Source: Alistipes sp. (GTDB lineage Bacteria; Bacteroidota; Bacteroidia; Bacteroidales; Rikenellaceae). Taken from it: 23,916 bases of DNA. The stretch's first letter is position 1; the number at the start of each line of letters is the position of its first letter. Below are positions 8,100 through 14,856 of this stretch, piece by piece. The notes below the pieces were generated by a model. The model saw only the letters and a program-made list of their open reading frames with translations. It was not told where the DNA came from and searched no databases. The stretch spans positions 1-23,916 of the forward strand of contig JAGCLX010000128.1 of the NCBI GenBank assembly GCA_017646785.1, given 5' to 3'. Position numbers and translations under genes: made by a program.

Positions 8100-8107
8100 C
8101 AAAGTTA
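8100..8107 (-). promoter_or_regulatory. Probable -7 box for lysC
   Basis: Read on the minus strand the bases are TAACTTTG, matching TAnnTTTG. A leader of about 36-38 nt would result. The -33 region is not clear. The box lies back to back with the galE promoter. Confidence 0.6.
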
Positions 8108-8202
8108 TTAAATAATTTCAATATTGTTTTGCTTACACGCATGATTTTTGGGTTGCGAGTAAAAATATCTCCGTAGGAGGACGTTGTTTGCGATAAAATT
8201 TT

Positions 8203-8210
8203 TATCTTTG
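8203..8210 (+). promoter_or_regulatory. Probable -7 box for galE
   Basis: TATCTTTG matches TAnnTTTG. It lies downstream of the in-frame ATG at 8184, so that codon cannot be the start; the ATG at 8232 is about 17 nt beyond the expected transcription start. A TTTG at 8187-8190 is too close to be a normal -33 element. Confidence 0.65.
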
Positions 8211-8231
8211 TATGCTGAAAAATATGTAGCT

Positions 8232-9254
8232 ATGAATAAGAGAGTACTTGTTGCGGGTGGAGCAGGATATATAGGTTCGCACACGGCTGTTGAACTTATC
8301 AATGCAGGATATGAGGTTATCATCGTCGATAATTTCTCCAATAGCGATGCCTCATCCCTCGAGGGCATAAAGCAGATTACTGGCACCACACCCACCTTTA
8401 TCGAGGCAGACTGCTGCGACAAGGAGGCTATGCGCCGCATATTCGAGGCTTATGACTTCGACTCCGCCATCCACTTTGCAGCATTCAAGGCTGTGGGCGA
8501 GTCGGTGGCAGAGCCCATGAAGTACTACCGCAACAACCTCATCTCGTTGGTCAACATCCTCGAGCTGATGAAGGAGTATGGTCGCAAAAACATCGTCTTC
8601 TCCTCTTCGGCAACCGTCTACGGTGACGCCGACGAGCTACCCGTAACGGAGCAAACACCTCGTAAGCCCGCGACATCGCCATATGGCAATACCAAGCAGA
8701 TGAGCGAGGATATACTTCGCGATATGGTGGCAGCGACAGAGGGCTTCTCGGGTATCGCCCTTCGCTACTTCAACCCCATCGGCGCACACCCCTCAGCACT
8801 CATCGGTGAGCTGCCACGTGGCGTGCCCAATAACCTCGTGCCATACATCACACAGACGGCTGCCGGCATACGTGAGTGCTTGAGCATCTTCGGTGACGAC
8901 TACCCCACCCCCGACGGCTCATGCCTGCGTGACTACATCGACATTGTGGACCTCGCACGCGCACACGTTCACGCCATCGACCGCATGGTGAACGAGCGTA
9001 ACACCGAGCGCTACGAGATCTTCAACGTAGGCACAGGTAAGCCTGTATCGGTATTTGAGCTTGTGCGTGGCTTCGAGGAGGCAAACAACCTCAAGCTAAA
9101 CTACAAGGTAGCACCTCGCCGCGCTGGCGATGTTACAGCCGTATGGGCAGACACCACACGCGCCAACGAGGTTCTTGGCTGGCATGCCGAGCGTGACCTC
9201 CGCGACACACTACGTGCTGCATGGGCATGGGAGTGCCACGTGCGCAACAAGTAA
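8232..9254 (+). CDS. galE: UDP-glucose 4-epimerase
   Basis: Interconverts UDP-glucose and UDP-galactose (possibly also the N-acetyl forms) using bound NAD, supplying sugars for polysaccharide and Leloir metabolism. The 340 residues are typical. The Rossmann motif GGAGYIGS lies at 9-16, and the catalytic Ser/Tyr/Lys set at Ser126 (FSSSATVYG), Tyr151 and Lys155 (PYGNTK). Downstream are RYFNPIGAHPS and LRDYIDIVDLARAH, both standard for GalE. The start at 8232 is chosen because the earlier in-frame ATG at 8184 lies upstream of the promoter box. It is followed by a small exported protein (56-nt gap) and a mechanosensitive channel, possibly one transcript. Epimerase identity is strong; whether it also handles UDP-GlcNAc is not visible. 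Confidence 0.95.
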   Translation: MNKRVLVAGGAGYIGSHTAVELINAGYEVIIVDNFSNSDASSLEGIKQITGTTPTFIEADCCDKEAMRRIFEAYDFDSAIHFAAFKAVGESVAEPMKYYRNNLISLVNILELMKEYGRKNIVFSSSATVYGDADELPVTEQTPRKPATSPYGNTKQMSEDILRDMVAATEGFSGIALRYFNPIGAHPSALIGELPRGVPNNLVPYITQTAAGIRECLSIFGDDYPTPDGSCLRDYIDIVDLARAHVHAIDRMVNERNTERYEIFNVGTGKPVSVFELVRGFEEANNLKLNYKVAPRRAGDVTAVWADTTRANEVLGWHAERDLRDTLRAAWAWECHVRNK

Positions 9255-9310
9255 CACAATAACAAAGATGCACTAACGTTATAATAAACAACTGTTAGCA
9301 AAAAAAACGT

Positions 9311-9937
9311 ATGAAGAAAACACTACTACTGGTGCTGTTAGCACTTCTAACCATACCCACTGCCGAGGCCAAGCGCCGCGAGACACCCGAGGAGATTGAG
9401 CGTAAGACACGCCACTACTCTGGCTGGGAGTGGGGTGCAGCGGGTCGCTTCGACCTTATCTTCTGTGAGCTCGACTACATGCGCGTAGCAAATGAGTCGC
9501 CCGTTAAGGCGTATAAGAGTCATGCCAAGTTTGGTGGCAACATCATGGTTAATGGTGGCTACTTCCTGAACAATCACTGGAAGTTGGGCATGGAGCTGGG
9601 TGCACAAATACAGTATGACTACACCGTAGTGCCCATATACGCTACGGCGCACTACTTCTACGGCACACGCAAAAACTGCTTGTTCAACTTCGTAAATCTG
9701 GGTACAAACGTACTATTTGACAAGGGTTTACGCTTTGGTAGTACGTGTGCAGGTGGTGTCGGCTTCCGTATTCAGACTCCCGACAGTCACTGCAAGTACG
9801 ACATCACATTGGGCTACCAGGCACTGCTCATGCACCCACGCCCAGTTATCAAGGAGCCATTCAACTATAAGCCCAGCGATGTGCGCCGCAAGCGCTTTGA
9901 CCAGGGCGTGTTTATCGGCTTCGGCGTATCGTTCTAA
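9311..9937 (+). CDS. Exported protein of unknown function, possible outer-membrane beta-barrel
   Basis: A 208-residue protein I do not recognise. A signal peptide is clear: MKKTLLLVLLALLTIPTAEA, with cleavage likely after the final Ala (residue 20). The mature part is rich in aromatic residues and alternating hydrophobic strands (GGNIMVNGGYFLNN, WKLGMELGAQIQYDY, YATAHYFYG) and ends GVFIGFGVSF, with a terminal Phe as in many outer-membrane barrels. There is a basic segment after the cleavage site (KRRETPEEIERKTRHYSGWEW). It lies 56 nt after galE and 28 nt before the mechanosensitive channel gene, with no promoter box of its own seen, so it is probably in that operon. A small porin-like or OmpW-like barrel is possible; no function is assigned. 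Confidence 0.75.
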   Translation: MKKTLLLVLLALLTIPTAEAKRRETPEEIERKTRHYSGWEWGAAGRFDLIFCELDYMRVANESPVKAYKSHAKFGGNIMVNGGYFLNNHWKLGMELGAQIQYDYTVVPIYATAHYFYGTRKNCLFNFVNLGTNVLFDKGLRFGSTCAGGVGFRIQTPDSHCKYDITLGYQALLMHPRPVIKEPFNYKPSDVRRKRFDQGVFIGFGVSF

Positions 9938-9965
9938 GAGTTTACCCAAACAACTATAACCACAG

Positions 9966-11186
9966 ATGGCAAATCACCAACTACACGAGTGGTTCTACGC
10001 TCTCATTACCAATATGGGCTTCTCGGCAAAGACGGCTGAGGTTCTCGATGGCTGGCTTGTGATATTGAGCATTGTGCTTATCATCCTTGCCATCAACTTC
10101 TTTATGCGCCTGGGTGTTGTGCGCTTCATACGCTGGTTTGTGAGCCACACGAAGGTCACATGGGACAATGTGATATTCGACGCTAAGGTAATGCGCCGCC
10201 TCTGCAACATCATCATGCCCATCGTCGTCAAGATAGCGCTACCCACTGTCGTTATCGCCATGGATATTGCGGGCAAGAGCCTCGAGCACATCCTCTACAT
10301 CGCTGTAGACCTATGGATTGTCTTTACAGGCTTGCTCTTTGTTCACTCCATCCTCAAGGCCATCTACGAGATATTCGAGCAGCGCCCAGGGCTACATGGC
10401 AAGCCTATAAAGGGTCTGTTGCAAACGTGCCAGGTGCTGTTGATAGTCATCGGCCTGATACTTGCCATATCAATACTTCTCGACACCTCGCCCACACTCC
10501 TACTAACGGGACTTGGTGCCTCGGCTGCCGTCATCTCGTTCATCTTCAAGGATAGCCTTATGGGCCTTGTAGCGGGCGTACAGCTCTCGCTCAACAACAT
10601 GCTTAAGGTGGGCGACTGGATTGAGATGCCCTCACGCGGTATTGACGGCGTTGTTGTGGAGGTGACACTAACTACTGTTAAGGTGCGCGCATGGAACAAC
10701 ACGCTACAGACCATACCGCCCTACGTGCTTATCAGCGAGCCCTTCGACAACTGGCAGGCTATGCGCGACTCGGGTGGTCGACGCATCAAGCGATCGTTGA
10801 ACATCGACATTACAAGCATAGGCTTTGCCGACGAGGCCATGATTGCATCGCTGCGCAACAATGAGTGTACACGCGAGCTTATCAATAACATCGCTACGCA
10901 GACTGTCGAGGGTGCACAGCTCACCAACGTGGACCTCTTCATCCGCTGCATCAACCGCTATATCGACATACACCCCCGCGTTAACCACACCATGCTGGCC
11001 ATGGTGCGTCAGTTGCAACCCACACAGTGGGGTCTACCCATAGAGTTGTACTTCTTCACCTCTGATGTCAATTGGGTGCCACATGAGCATCTTCAGACAG
11101 AGGTTATGTCGCACGTCTTAGCACTTGCACCTCTCTTTGGCATACGCATCTATCAGGCGCCTACAACCGTGGATGTACGCAGATAG
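9966..11186 (+). CDS. MscS-family mechanosensitive channel, YbdG-like
   Basis: Inner-membrane channel predicted to open under membrane tension and release solutes on hypo-osmotic shock. The 406 residues contain about five hydrophobic segments (near 29-48, 82-100, 108-132, 152-172 and the pore-lining 178-198), then the MscS beta domain: LGASAAVISFIFKDSLMG (183-200), VAGVQLSLNNMLKVGDWIEM (202-221) and the TVKVRAWNNTLQTIPPY strand region (237-253). The arrangement and the GDWIEMP/VRAWNNT wording resemble E. coli YbdG more than short MscS. The C-terminal part (260-406) is a soluble alpha/beta domain. The gene follows the exported protein by 28 nt and ends before a long stem-loop terminator. Specific conductance or regulation cannot be inferred. 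Confidence 0.9.
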   Translation: MANHQLHEWFYALITNMGFSAKTAEVLDGWLVILSIVLIILAINFFMRLGVVRFIRWFVSHTKVTWDNVIFDAKVMRRLCNIIMPIVVKIALPTVVIAMDIAGKSLEHILYIAVDLWIVFTGLLFVHSILKAIYEIFEQRPGLHGKPIKGLLQTCQVLLIVIGLILAISILLDTSPTLLLTGLGASAAVISFIFKDSLMGLVAGVQLSLNNMLKVGDWIEMPSRGIDGVVVEVTLTTVKVRAWNNTLQTIPPYVLISEPFDNWQAMRDSGGRRIKRSLNIDITSIGFADEAMIASLRNNECTRELINNIATQTVEGAQLTNVDLFIRCINRYIDIHPRVNHTMLAMVRQLQPTQWGLPIELYFFTSDVNWVPHEHLQTEVMSHVLALAPLFGIRIYQAPTTVDVRR

Positions 11187-11198
11187 AGATTCGTGAAT

Positions 11199-11240
11199 TA
11201 TAAAATAATAGCCACCTCATCAGGTGGCTATTATTTTATA
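11199..11240. terminator. Bidirectional terminator overlapping the recR stop codon
   Basis: TATAAAATAATAGCCACCT (11199-11217) and AGGTGGCTATTATTTTATA (11222-11240) are perfect 19-bp inverted arms around a CATC loop. The GC-rich top of the stem and the A/T-rich base give a terminator in both directions. It sits between convergent genes, and the recR stop codon (11236-11238) is inside the stem. Confidence 0.9.
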
Positions 11241-11829
11241 GTTCGCGGCGATTTAGAAGCGCATGTGTAATGGTCAACTCATCGACATATTCAAGCTCAT
11301 CACCAAAGCCAATGCCTCGCGCTATGGTCGTAACCTTAACATCGGGAAAAGCCTTCAGGCGACTCATAAGGTAGAAGAGCGTAGTCTCGCCCTCAACAGA
11401 TGTGGAGATGGCGATGATAACCTCCTTCACTGCCCCTGTCAGCAACTTATCGCACAGTAGATCTATCTTGAGATCCGAGGGTCCTACGCCCTGCATGGGT
11501 GATATGACACCACCCAAGACGTGATAGACACCGCGATACTGCCCCGTATTCTCAATGGACATAAGGTCGGCCACCTGCTCAACAACACATATTGTCGAGT
11601 GGTCGCGGTTCATATCCGAGCATATAGGACACAAGTCGCCATCCGAGAGGTTGTTACAACCGCGGCAGTGGCGTATATCGTGACGAAAGCGCGCGATACT
11701 ATTCGACAGCGAGTCCACAGTCTCGGGCTCCATCTTCAGGATGTGCATAGCAAGACGCAACGCCGTGCGTCGGCCTATACCAGGCAGACGCTGCAACTCC
11801 ATGCAGACATCATCTAACAGCTTCGACAT
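11236..11829 (-). CDS. recR: Recombination mediator protein RecR
   Basis: Acts with RecO (and RecF) to load RecA at single-stranded DNA gaps. The 197 residues show the family order: a helix-hairpin-helix (LPGIGRRTALRLA, 15-27), a four-cysteine zinc finger with Cys55, Cys58, Cys67 and Cys70 (CRGC...CPIC), a Toprim domain from about 78 (ICVVEQVADLM) and the C-terminal IARGIGFGDELEYVDELT motif ending LLNRREL. Length is normal. It starts 12 nt after the batE stop, so it should be expressed with batD-batE. Its stop codon lies in the bidirectional terminator stem shared with the mechanosensitive channel gene. The identification is secure. Confidence 0.95.
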   Translation of the reverse strand: MSKLLDDVCMELQRLPGIGRRTALRLAMHILKMEPETVDSLSNSIARFRHDIRHCRGCNNLSDGDLCPICSDMNRDHSTICVVEQVADLMSIENTGQYRGVYHVLGGVISPMQGVGPSDLKIDLLCDKLLTGAVKEVIIAISTSVEGETTLFYLMSRLKAFPDVKVTTIARGIGFGDELEYVDELTITHALLNRREL

Positions 11830-11841
11830 ACTCTCTCAGCA

Positions 11842-12663
11842 TTATATTACCTCAACGACACGCGTACGTACCCAGCCCTTCTCGCCATCGGCAAAGCGCA
11901 CCTCGGTCCACTCACCATGCTCGCGCTCAAGCTCCACCGTAACACCCTGCGAGGGCTGTCGGATGATTTTAGAGCTGCTATCGGGCGATGCGTGCACGGG
12001 GGTGGTATCGTTAGTTAGAATGACAGCACGGCTAACATTCATAGTAGCACGCTGCTGTGTAAACGACAGCGCTGTTGAAACAACAAAGAGCAAAAGTGTG
12101 AATAGTGACACAAAGAATGCCACCTTACGCACCACAACAGCCCCATGCAACAGGTATACAAGCACGAGGAGTGCTGTAGCGAAGAACGAGCTAAGCGACA
12201 GTGTCACCCATCCGTTTGTAGTCATGGCACGCGCCATCGCCTGCCACACCATCGAGAGGAAGCTATCGGGCACAGCCTCCGTGTCGTTGGTCATATCCTT
12301 TGCTATGTCGAGGTTGTAGCGCGCATCATCCATCGTGGGGTCGAGCTTCAGGGCACGCTCATAGTTAAGCACAGCACGGCCGAGCTCTCCCGCAGCAAAG
12401 GGACGCGACGAAGCACCACCCTGCTGGCCAAGCTTAAAGTATGCATTAGCGAGGTTGTAGTATACATCTGCCGACTTTTGATCGCTGGCCACAACGCTCT
12501 CAAAGGCCTTGACAGCCTCGTCATACTCCTTATTATTATATGCCTCAACGCCCGCCTCCCAGCTTGCACGCGCCACTGTATCTCTATCAGCAGCATAGCT
12601 ATTAGCAGTGGATGCCACCACCGCCAACATTGCACATATAGATATATATAGTGTAAATCTCAT
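11842..12663 (-). CDS. batE: BatE-like TPR and SH3-domain membrane protein
   Basis: Likely BatE of the Bacteroides aerotolerance (Bat) set, an envelope system linked to oxidative-stress resistance whose mechanism is unsettled. The 273 residues comprise a signal sequence (1-24), tetratricopeptide-like helices (about 32-60 and 64-120, with the typical ADVYYNLANAYFKLG and AVLNYERALKLDP), two transmembrane segments (about 152-174 and 180-200) and a C-terminal bacterial SH3-like domain (about 211-273, ending GEKGWVRTRVVEVI). A Gly/Ser-rich insertion (81-90) separates the TPR halves. It starts 4 nt after batD stops and ends 12 nt before recR starts, so the three form a tight unit. The pairing with BatD makes the name fairly safe. 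Confidence 0.87.
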   Translation of the reverse strand: MRFTLYISICAMLAVVASTANSYAADRDTVARASWEAGVEAYNNKEYDEAVKAFESVVASDQKSADVYYNLANAYFKLGQQGGASSRPFAAGELGRAVLNYERALKLDPTMDDARYNLDIAKDMTNDTEAVPDSFLSMVWQAMARAMTTNGWVTLSLSSFFATALLVLVYLLHGAVVVRKVAFFVSLFTLLLFVVSTALSFTQQRATMNVSRAVILTNDTTPVHASPDSSSKIIRQPSQGVTVELEREHGEWTEVRFADGEKGWVRTRVVEVI

Positions 12664-12667
12664 CGTA

Positions 12668-14488
12668 CTATCGTTTTATTGCCGCCTCAATTTTTGATAT
12701 AACATCCACCGCATCGCCATACACCTCGCCCATATCACCCGTAGTTGAGGGTGCATACTGAGCCTCCTCAGAGCGAGAGATAATCTCACAGAACTGCTCC
12801 GCTGTGGTCTCCGACACATTGCGACGATATAGCTCCTCGCGTATCTTCTCTTTGGTGAGGTTAGATACTGGAATGTTGAACTTATCGCCTATGTATCCCC
12901 ACATGGCGTGCAACATCTCATCATAGAAGGCGTGGCGGTCATCCTGCGCCATATATCTTTCGGCCATACGCAAGCGCTGCACAGCCACCTTATCGGCATG
13001 GCGCATGCGTCGTGCCACGGTGTTGCTACGCTCACGAATACGCTTGCGCAGCACGACGTAGACCACGATAAACAACGCCACCATGGCCACCACAACCAAC
13101 CAGTATAGCGGAGTGAAGACAAATGCCGCTGCACTCTTATTGGGTAGTTTGCCGGTGTGGATATAGCGTATGTCGCGGTCGAGTTGGCGCATAGGGCCAC
13201 CGTAATTGCCATAGTTCGTGGGCACTGGCGCAACGGCCTGTGTGCTACCATCATCCTTCACCTCTATTGAGAATGGCTCGGTGGTCAAGCGCTTATACTC
13301 CTTCGCTACGGGGTCGAAATATGAGAACTCTATACCAGGGATGGTGAACAATCCCGCAGCACGAGCAACAAAGGGGTATGTATATGTTATGCTTCCCGAT
13401 GTACCCGATGCCGAGAGCTTGATGTTGTCAACAACCTTGGTGTCGTAGACCTCGAATGACTCGGGGAAAGCGACTGTGGGGGCGGTGATAAACTTAAGGT
13501 TACCCATGCCCGACAGTGTGAGCTCTATCTGGTCTGCGCTATTTACATCAATCTCCGCCTCGGGCATAGTGCTTCGCAGCGTAAAGCTACCCACAGCGCC
13601 ATTGAATGAGTGTGGTGCACCCTTTGGCAACTCCTTGACATTTATGGTTACGGGCACACTCTTCAACTCGCGCGACACGCGGTATACCTGACGACCACCG
13701 AAGATGGGGTCGTAGTGACGCTTATCCTGCACCACAACCTGCACGCCGACACTCATAACAGCCTCGGGGATGACAATCTTGCCACTCTCCTGGGGCGATA
13801 GTAGCAGCTCCGTGATTTTGTATGTTTCGTAGACACGTCCGTTGTACTCCTCACGCGAGGGAGCATTGTCGAACGTTAACTCCTGCGACCAAAAGCCATC
13901 GAAGGAGGGCAACGTCAGGCTCTCGATGTTCTCCACCGTAGCACGCGTGTAGAGCACCAGCGAGGCACGCAGCGACTCACCCTTGTATAGGTCTGTTGAC
14001 GACACCTTGAGTCGCAACAGTATATCATCCTTTCCAATTCGACTTTCGGGCTTAGCATTTGCGCTACCACCACTACTTGCTGACGCACCACTCTGCTTCT
14101 CAGCAATAACCTCTATTGGTAGCGACTTTGTTGTGTAGCCCTTACCATCAACACGTATCGACGCAGCACCTATGGTGTACGTGCCCGCGTCATGAGGCAT
14201 AAGCACAAAGGTGTATGTGCAGTTGTAGCTCGACGACTTCTTGCCGTTGATAAACTGCACGGAGTGTCCTGTTGACACCGAGGGTCCTGCCATCACCTCG
14301 AAACCATCAAACGAGGGGGCCTTGAAGCTACCATCCTCAGGCTCTGCATCCACCGTAAATGCTACACGAAATGGCTGTCCGAGCGCCGTTAGCGCTGGGG
14401 CATCCACCGTAAAGGATACCTGTGCCGATGCCGCCCATGATACCATGAGAGCAGAGAGCACAAGCAAGAAATGACGTAATCTCATCAT
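12668..14488 (-). CDS. batD: BatD-like oxygen-tolerance protein
   Basis: Envelope protein of the Bat (aerotolerance) family. With the start at 14488 it has 606 residues: a signal peptide (MMRLRHFLLVLSALMVSWAA, cleaved near SAQ), a long beta-rich extracytoplasmic region with repeated immunoglobulin-like segments typical of BatD (for example the RVAFTVDAEPEDGSFKAPSF strand pair early on), one transmembrane helix (LYWLVVVAMVALFIVVYVVL, about 458-477) and a basic, helical cytoplasmic tail of about 130 residues. An in-frame ATG at 14554 would add 22 residues before the signal peptide; I prefer 14488 because the hydrophobic core then follows the basic start directly. batE follows after 4 nt. batA, batB and batC are absent upstream, where a repeat-filled gap and then the fumarase gene lie. 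No clear promoter box was seen. Confidence 0.87.
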   Translation of the reverse strand: MMRLRHFLLVLSALMVSWAASAQVSFTVDAPALTALGQPFRVAFTVDAEPEDGSFKAPSFDGFEVMAGPSVSTGHSVQFINGKKSSSYNCTYTFVLMPHDAGTYTIGAASIRVDGKGYTTKSLPIEVIAEKQSGASASSGGSANAKPESRIGKDDILLRLKVSSTDLYKGESLRASLVLYTRATVENIESLTLPSFDGFWSQELTFDNAPSREEYNGRVYETYKITELLLSPQESGKIVIPEAVMSVGVQVVVQDKRHYDPIFGGRQVYRVSRELKSVPVTINVKELPKGAPHSFNGAVGSFTLRSTMPEAEIDVNSADQIELTLSGMGNLKFITAPTVAFPESFEVYDTKVVDNIKLSASGTSGSITYTYPFVARAAGLFTIPGIEFSYFDPVAKEYKRLTTEPFSIEVKDDGSTQAVAPVPTNYGNYGGPMRQLDRDIRYIHTGKLPNKSAAAFVFTPLYWLVVVAMVALFIVVYVVLRKRIRERSNTVARRMRHADKVAVQRLRMAERYMAQDDRHAFYDEMLHAMWGYIGDKFNIPVSNLTKEKIREELYRRNVSETTAEQFCEIISRSEEAQYAPSTTGDMGEVYGDAVDVISKIEAAIKR

Positions 14489-14570
14489 ATAAAATTTACT
14501 TTTTCTCCGATACTTCTCAAACGCCTCGGAAAAGCGTTTTATTGCGTAATGCAAGGGAAGCTATATAAGA

Positions 14571-14636
14571 GAATTTAGGGAATTTAGAGAGTTTAGAGAG
14601 AGATTACCACTCCCCCTCCTTAATCTCCCTAAATTC
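14571..14636. repeat. Palindromic intergenic repeat with a period near 10 bp
   Basis: GAATTTAGGGA (14571-14581) pairs perfectly with TCCCTAAATTC (14626-14636), and GAGATTA (14600-14606) with TAATCTC (14621-14627) around a 14-base pyrimidine-rich loop. The left arm also repeats an AATTTAGRGA-like unit about every 10 bp. This has the look of a dispersed hairpin element, but copy number cannot be seen from one window. Confidence 0.65.
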
Positions 14637-14651
14637 CTTAATCTTCATAAT

Positions 14652-14743
14652 AATTAAAATTGGAGAGCTGGGCATACTCCGTTTTATCGTTGTGCAAGCC
14701 TGACCGCCTCACCATACCCTACCCGCCAATTAAAATTGGAGAG
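14652..14743 (+). repeat. 16-bp direct repeat flanking a 60-bp unit
   Basis: AATTAAAATTGGAGAG occurs exactly at 14652-14667 and 14728-14743. The second copy overlaps the left arm of the foldback element. The segment between the copies contains GGGCATACTCCGTTTTA, which resembles bases inside the foldback (14780-14797). Confidence 0.75.
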
Positions 14744-14856
14744 TAGGGTTAGTTTGGTGGCTGGTCGCAGGGGGCGAAAGCGGAGCATACTAAAACGTAT
14801 GTGAGCATTTCGCACCCAAGCCAGACGCCGAAATAACCCTGCTATACAATTTTAAT
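14729..14856. repeat. 128-bp foldback element with 23-bp inverted ends
   Basis: The left end (14729-14751, ATTAAAATTG then AGTAGGGTTA) is matched by the inverted right end (14834-14856, TAACCCTGCT then CAATTTTAAT), 19 of 23 positions pairing. Inside, gggggcgaaa (14770-14779) pairs with tttcgcaccc (14808-14817) with one mismatch, and CATAC (14786-14790) with GTATG (14797-14801), leaving a 6-base apical loop. The whole element can fold as one long imperfect stem. The fumarase stop codon (14852-14854) lies in the right arm. No transposase gene is present. Confidence 0.7.

Larger units (their letters stand above)
14489..14851. other. Gene-free stretch between fumarase and batD, filled with repeats
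   Basis: About 360 bases without a convincing gene. It holds a hairpin-forming GAATTTAGGGA-type repeat (14571-14636), a 16-bp direct repeat at 14652 and 14728, and a 128-bp foldback element (14729-14856). No TAnnTTTG box for batD was found, so batD-batE-recR may depend on read-through from the dnaX-to-fumarase unit or on an unrecognised promoter. Confidence 0.7.

Noticed and set aside
8184..8231. An upstream ATG extending GalE by 16 residues.
   Set aside because: It precedes the -7 box at 8203-8210, and the GalE Rossmann strand begins right after the ATG at 8232.
14571..14856. A CRISPR array or a small non-coding gene in the repeat-rich gap.
   Set aside because: Repeats are not evenly spaced direct repeats with unique spacers, and no cas genes are nearby; the pattern is one of inverted repeats.
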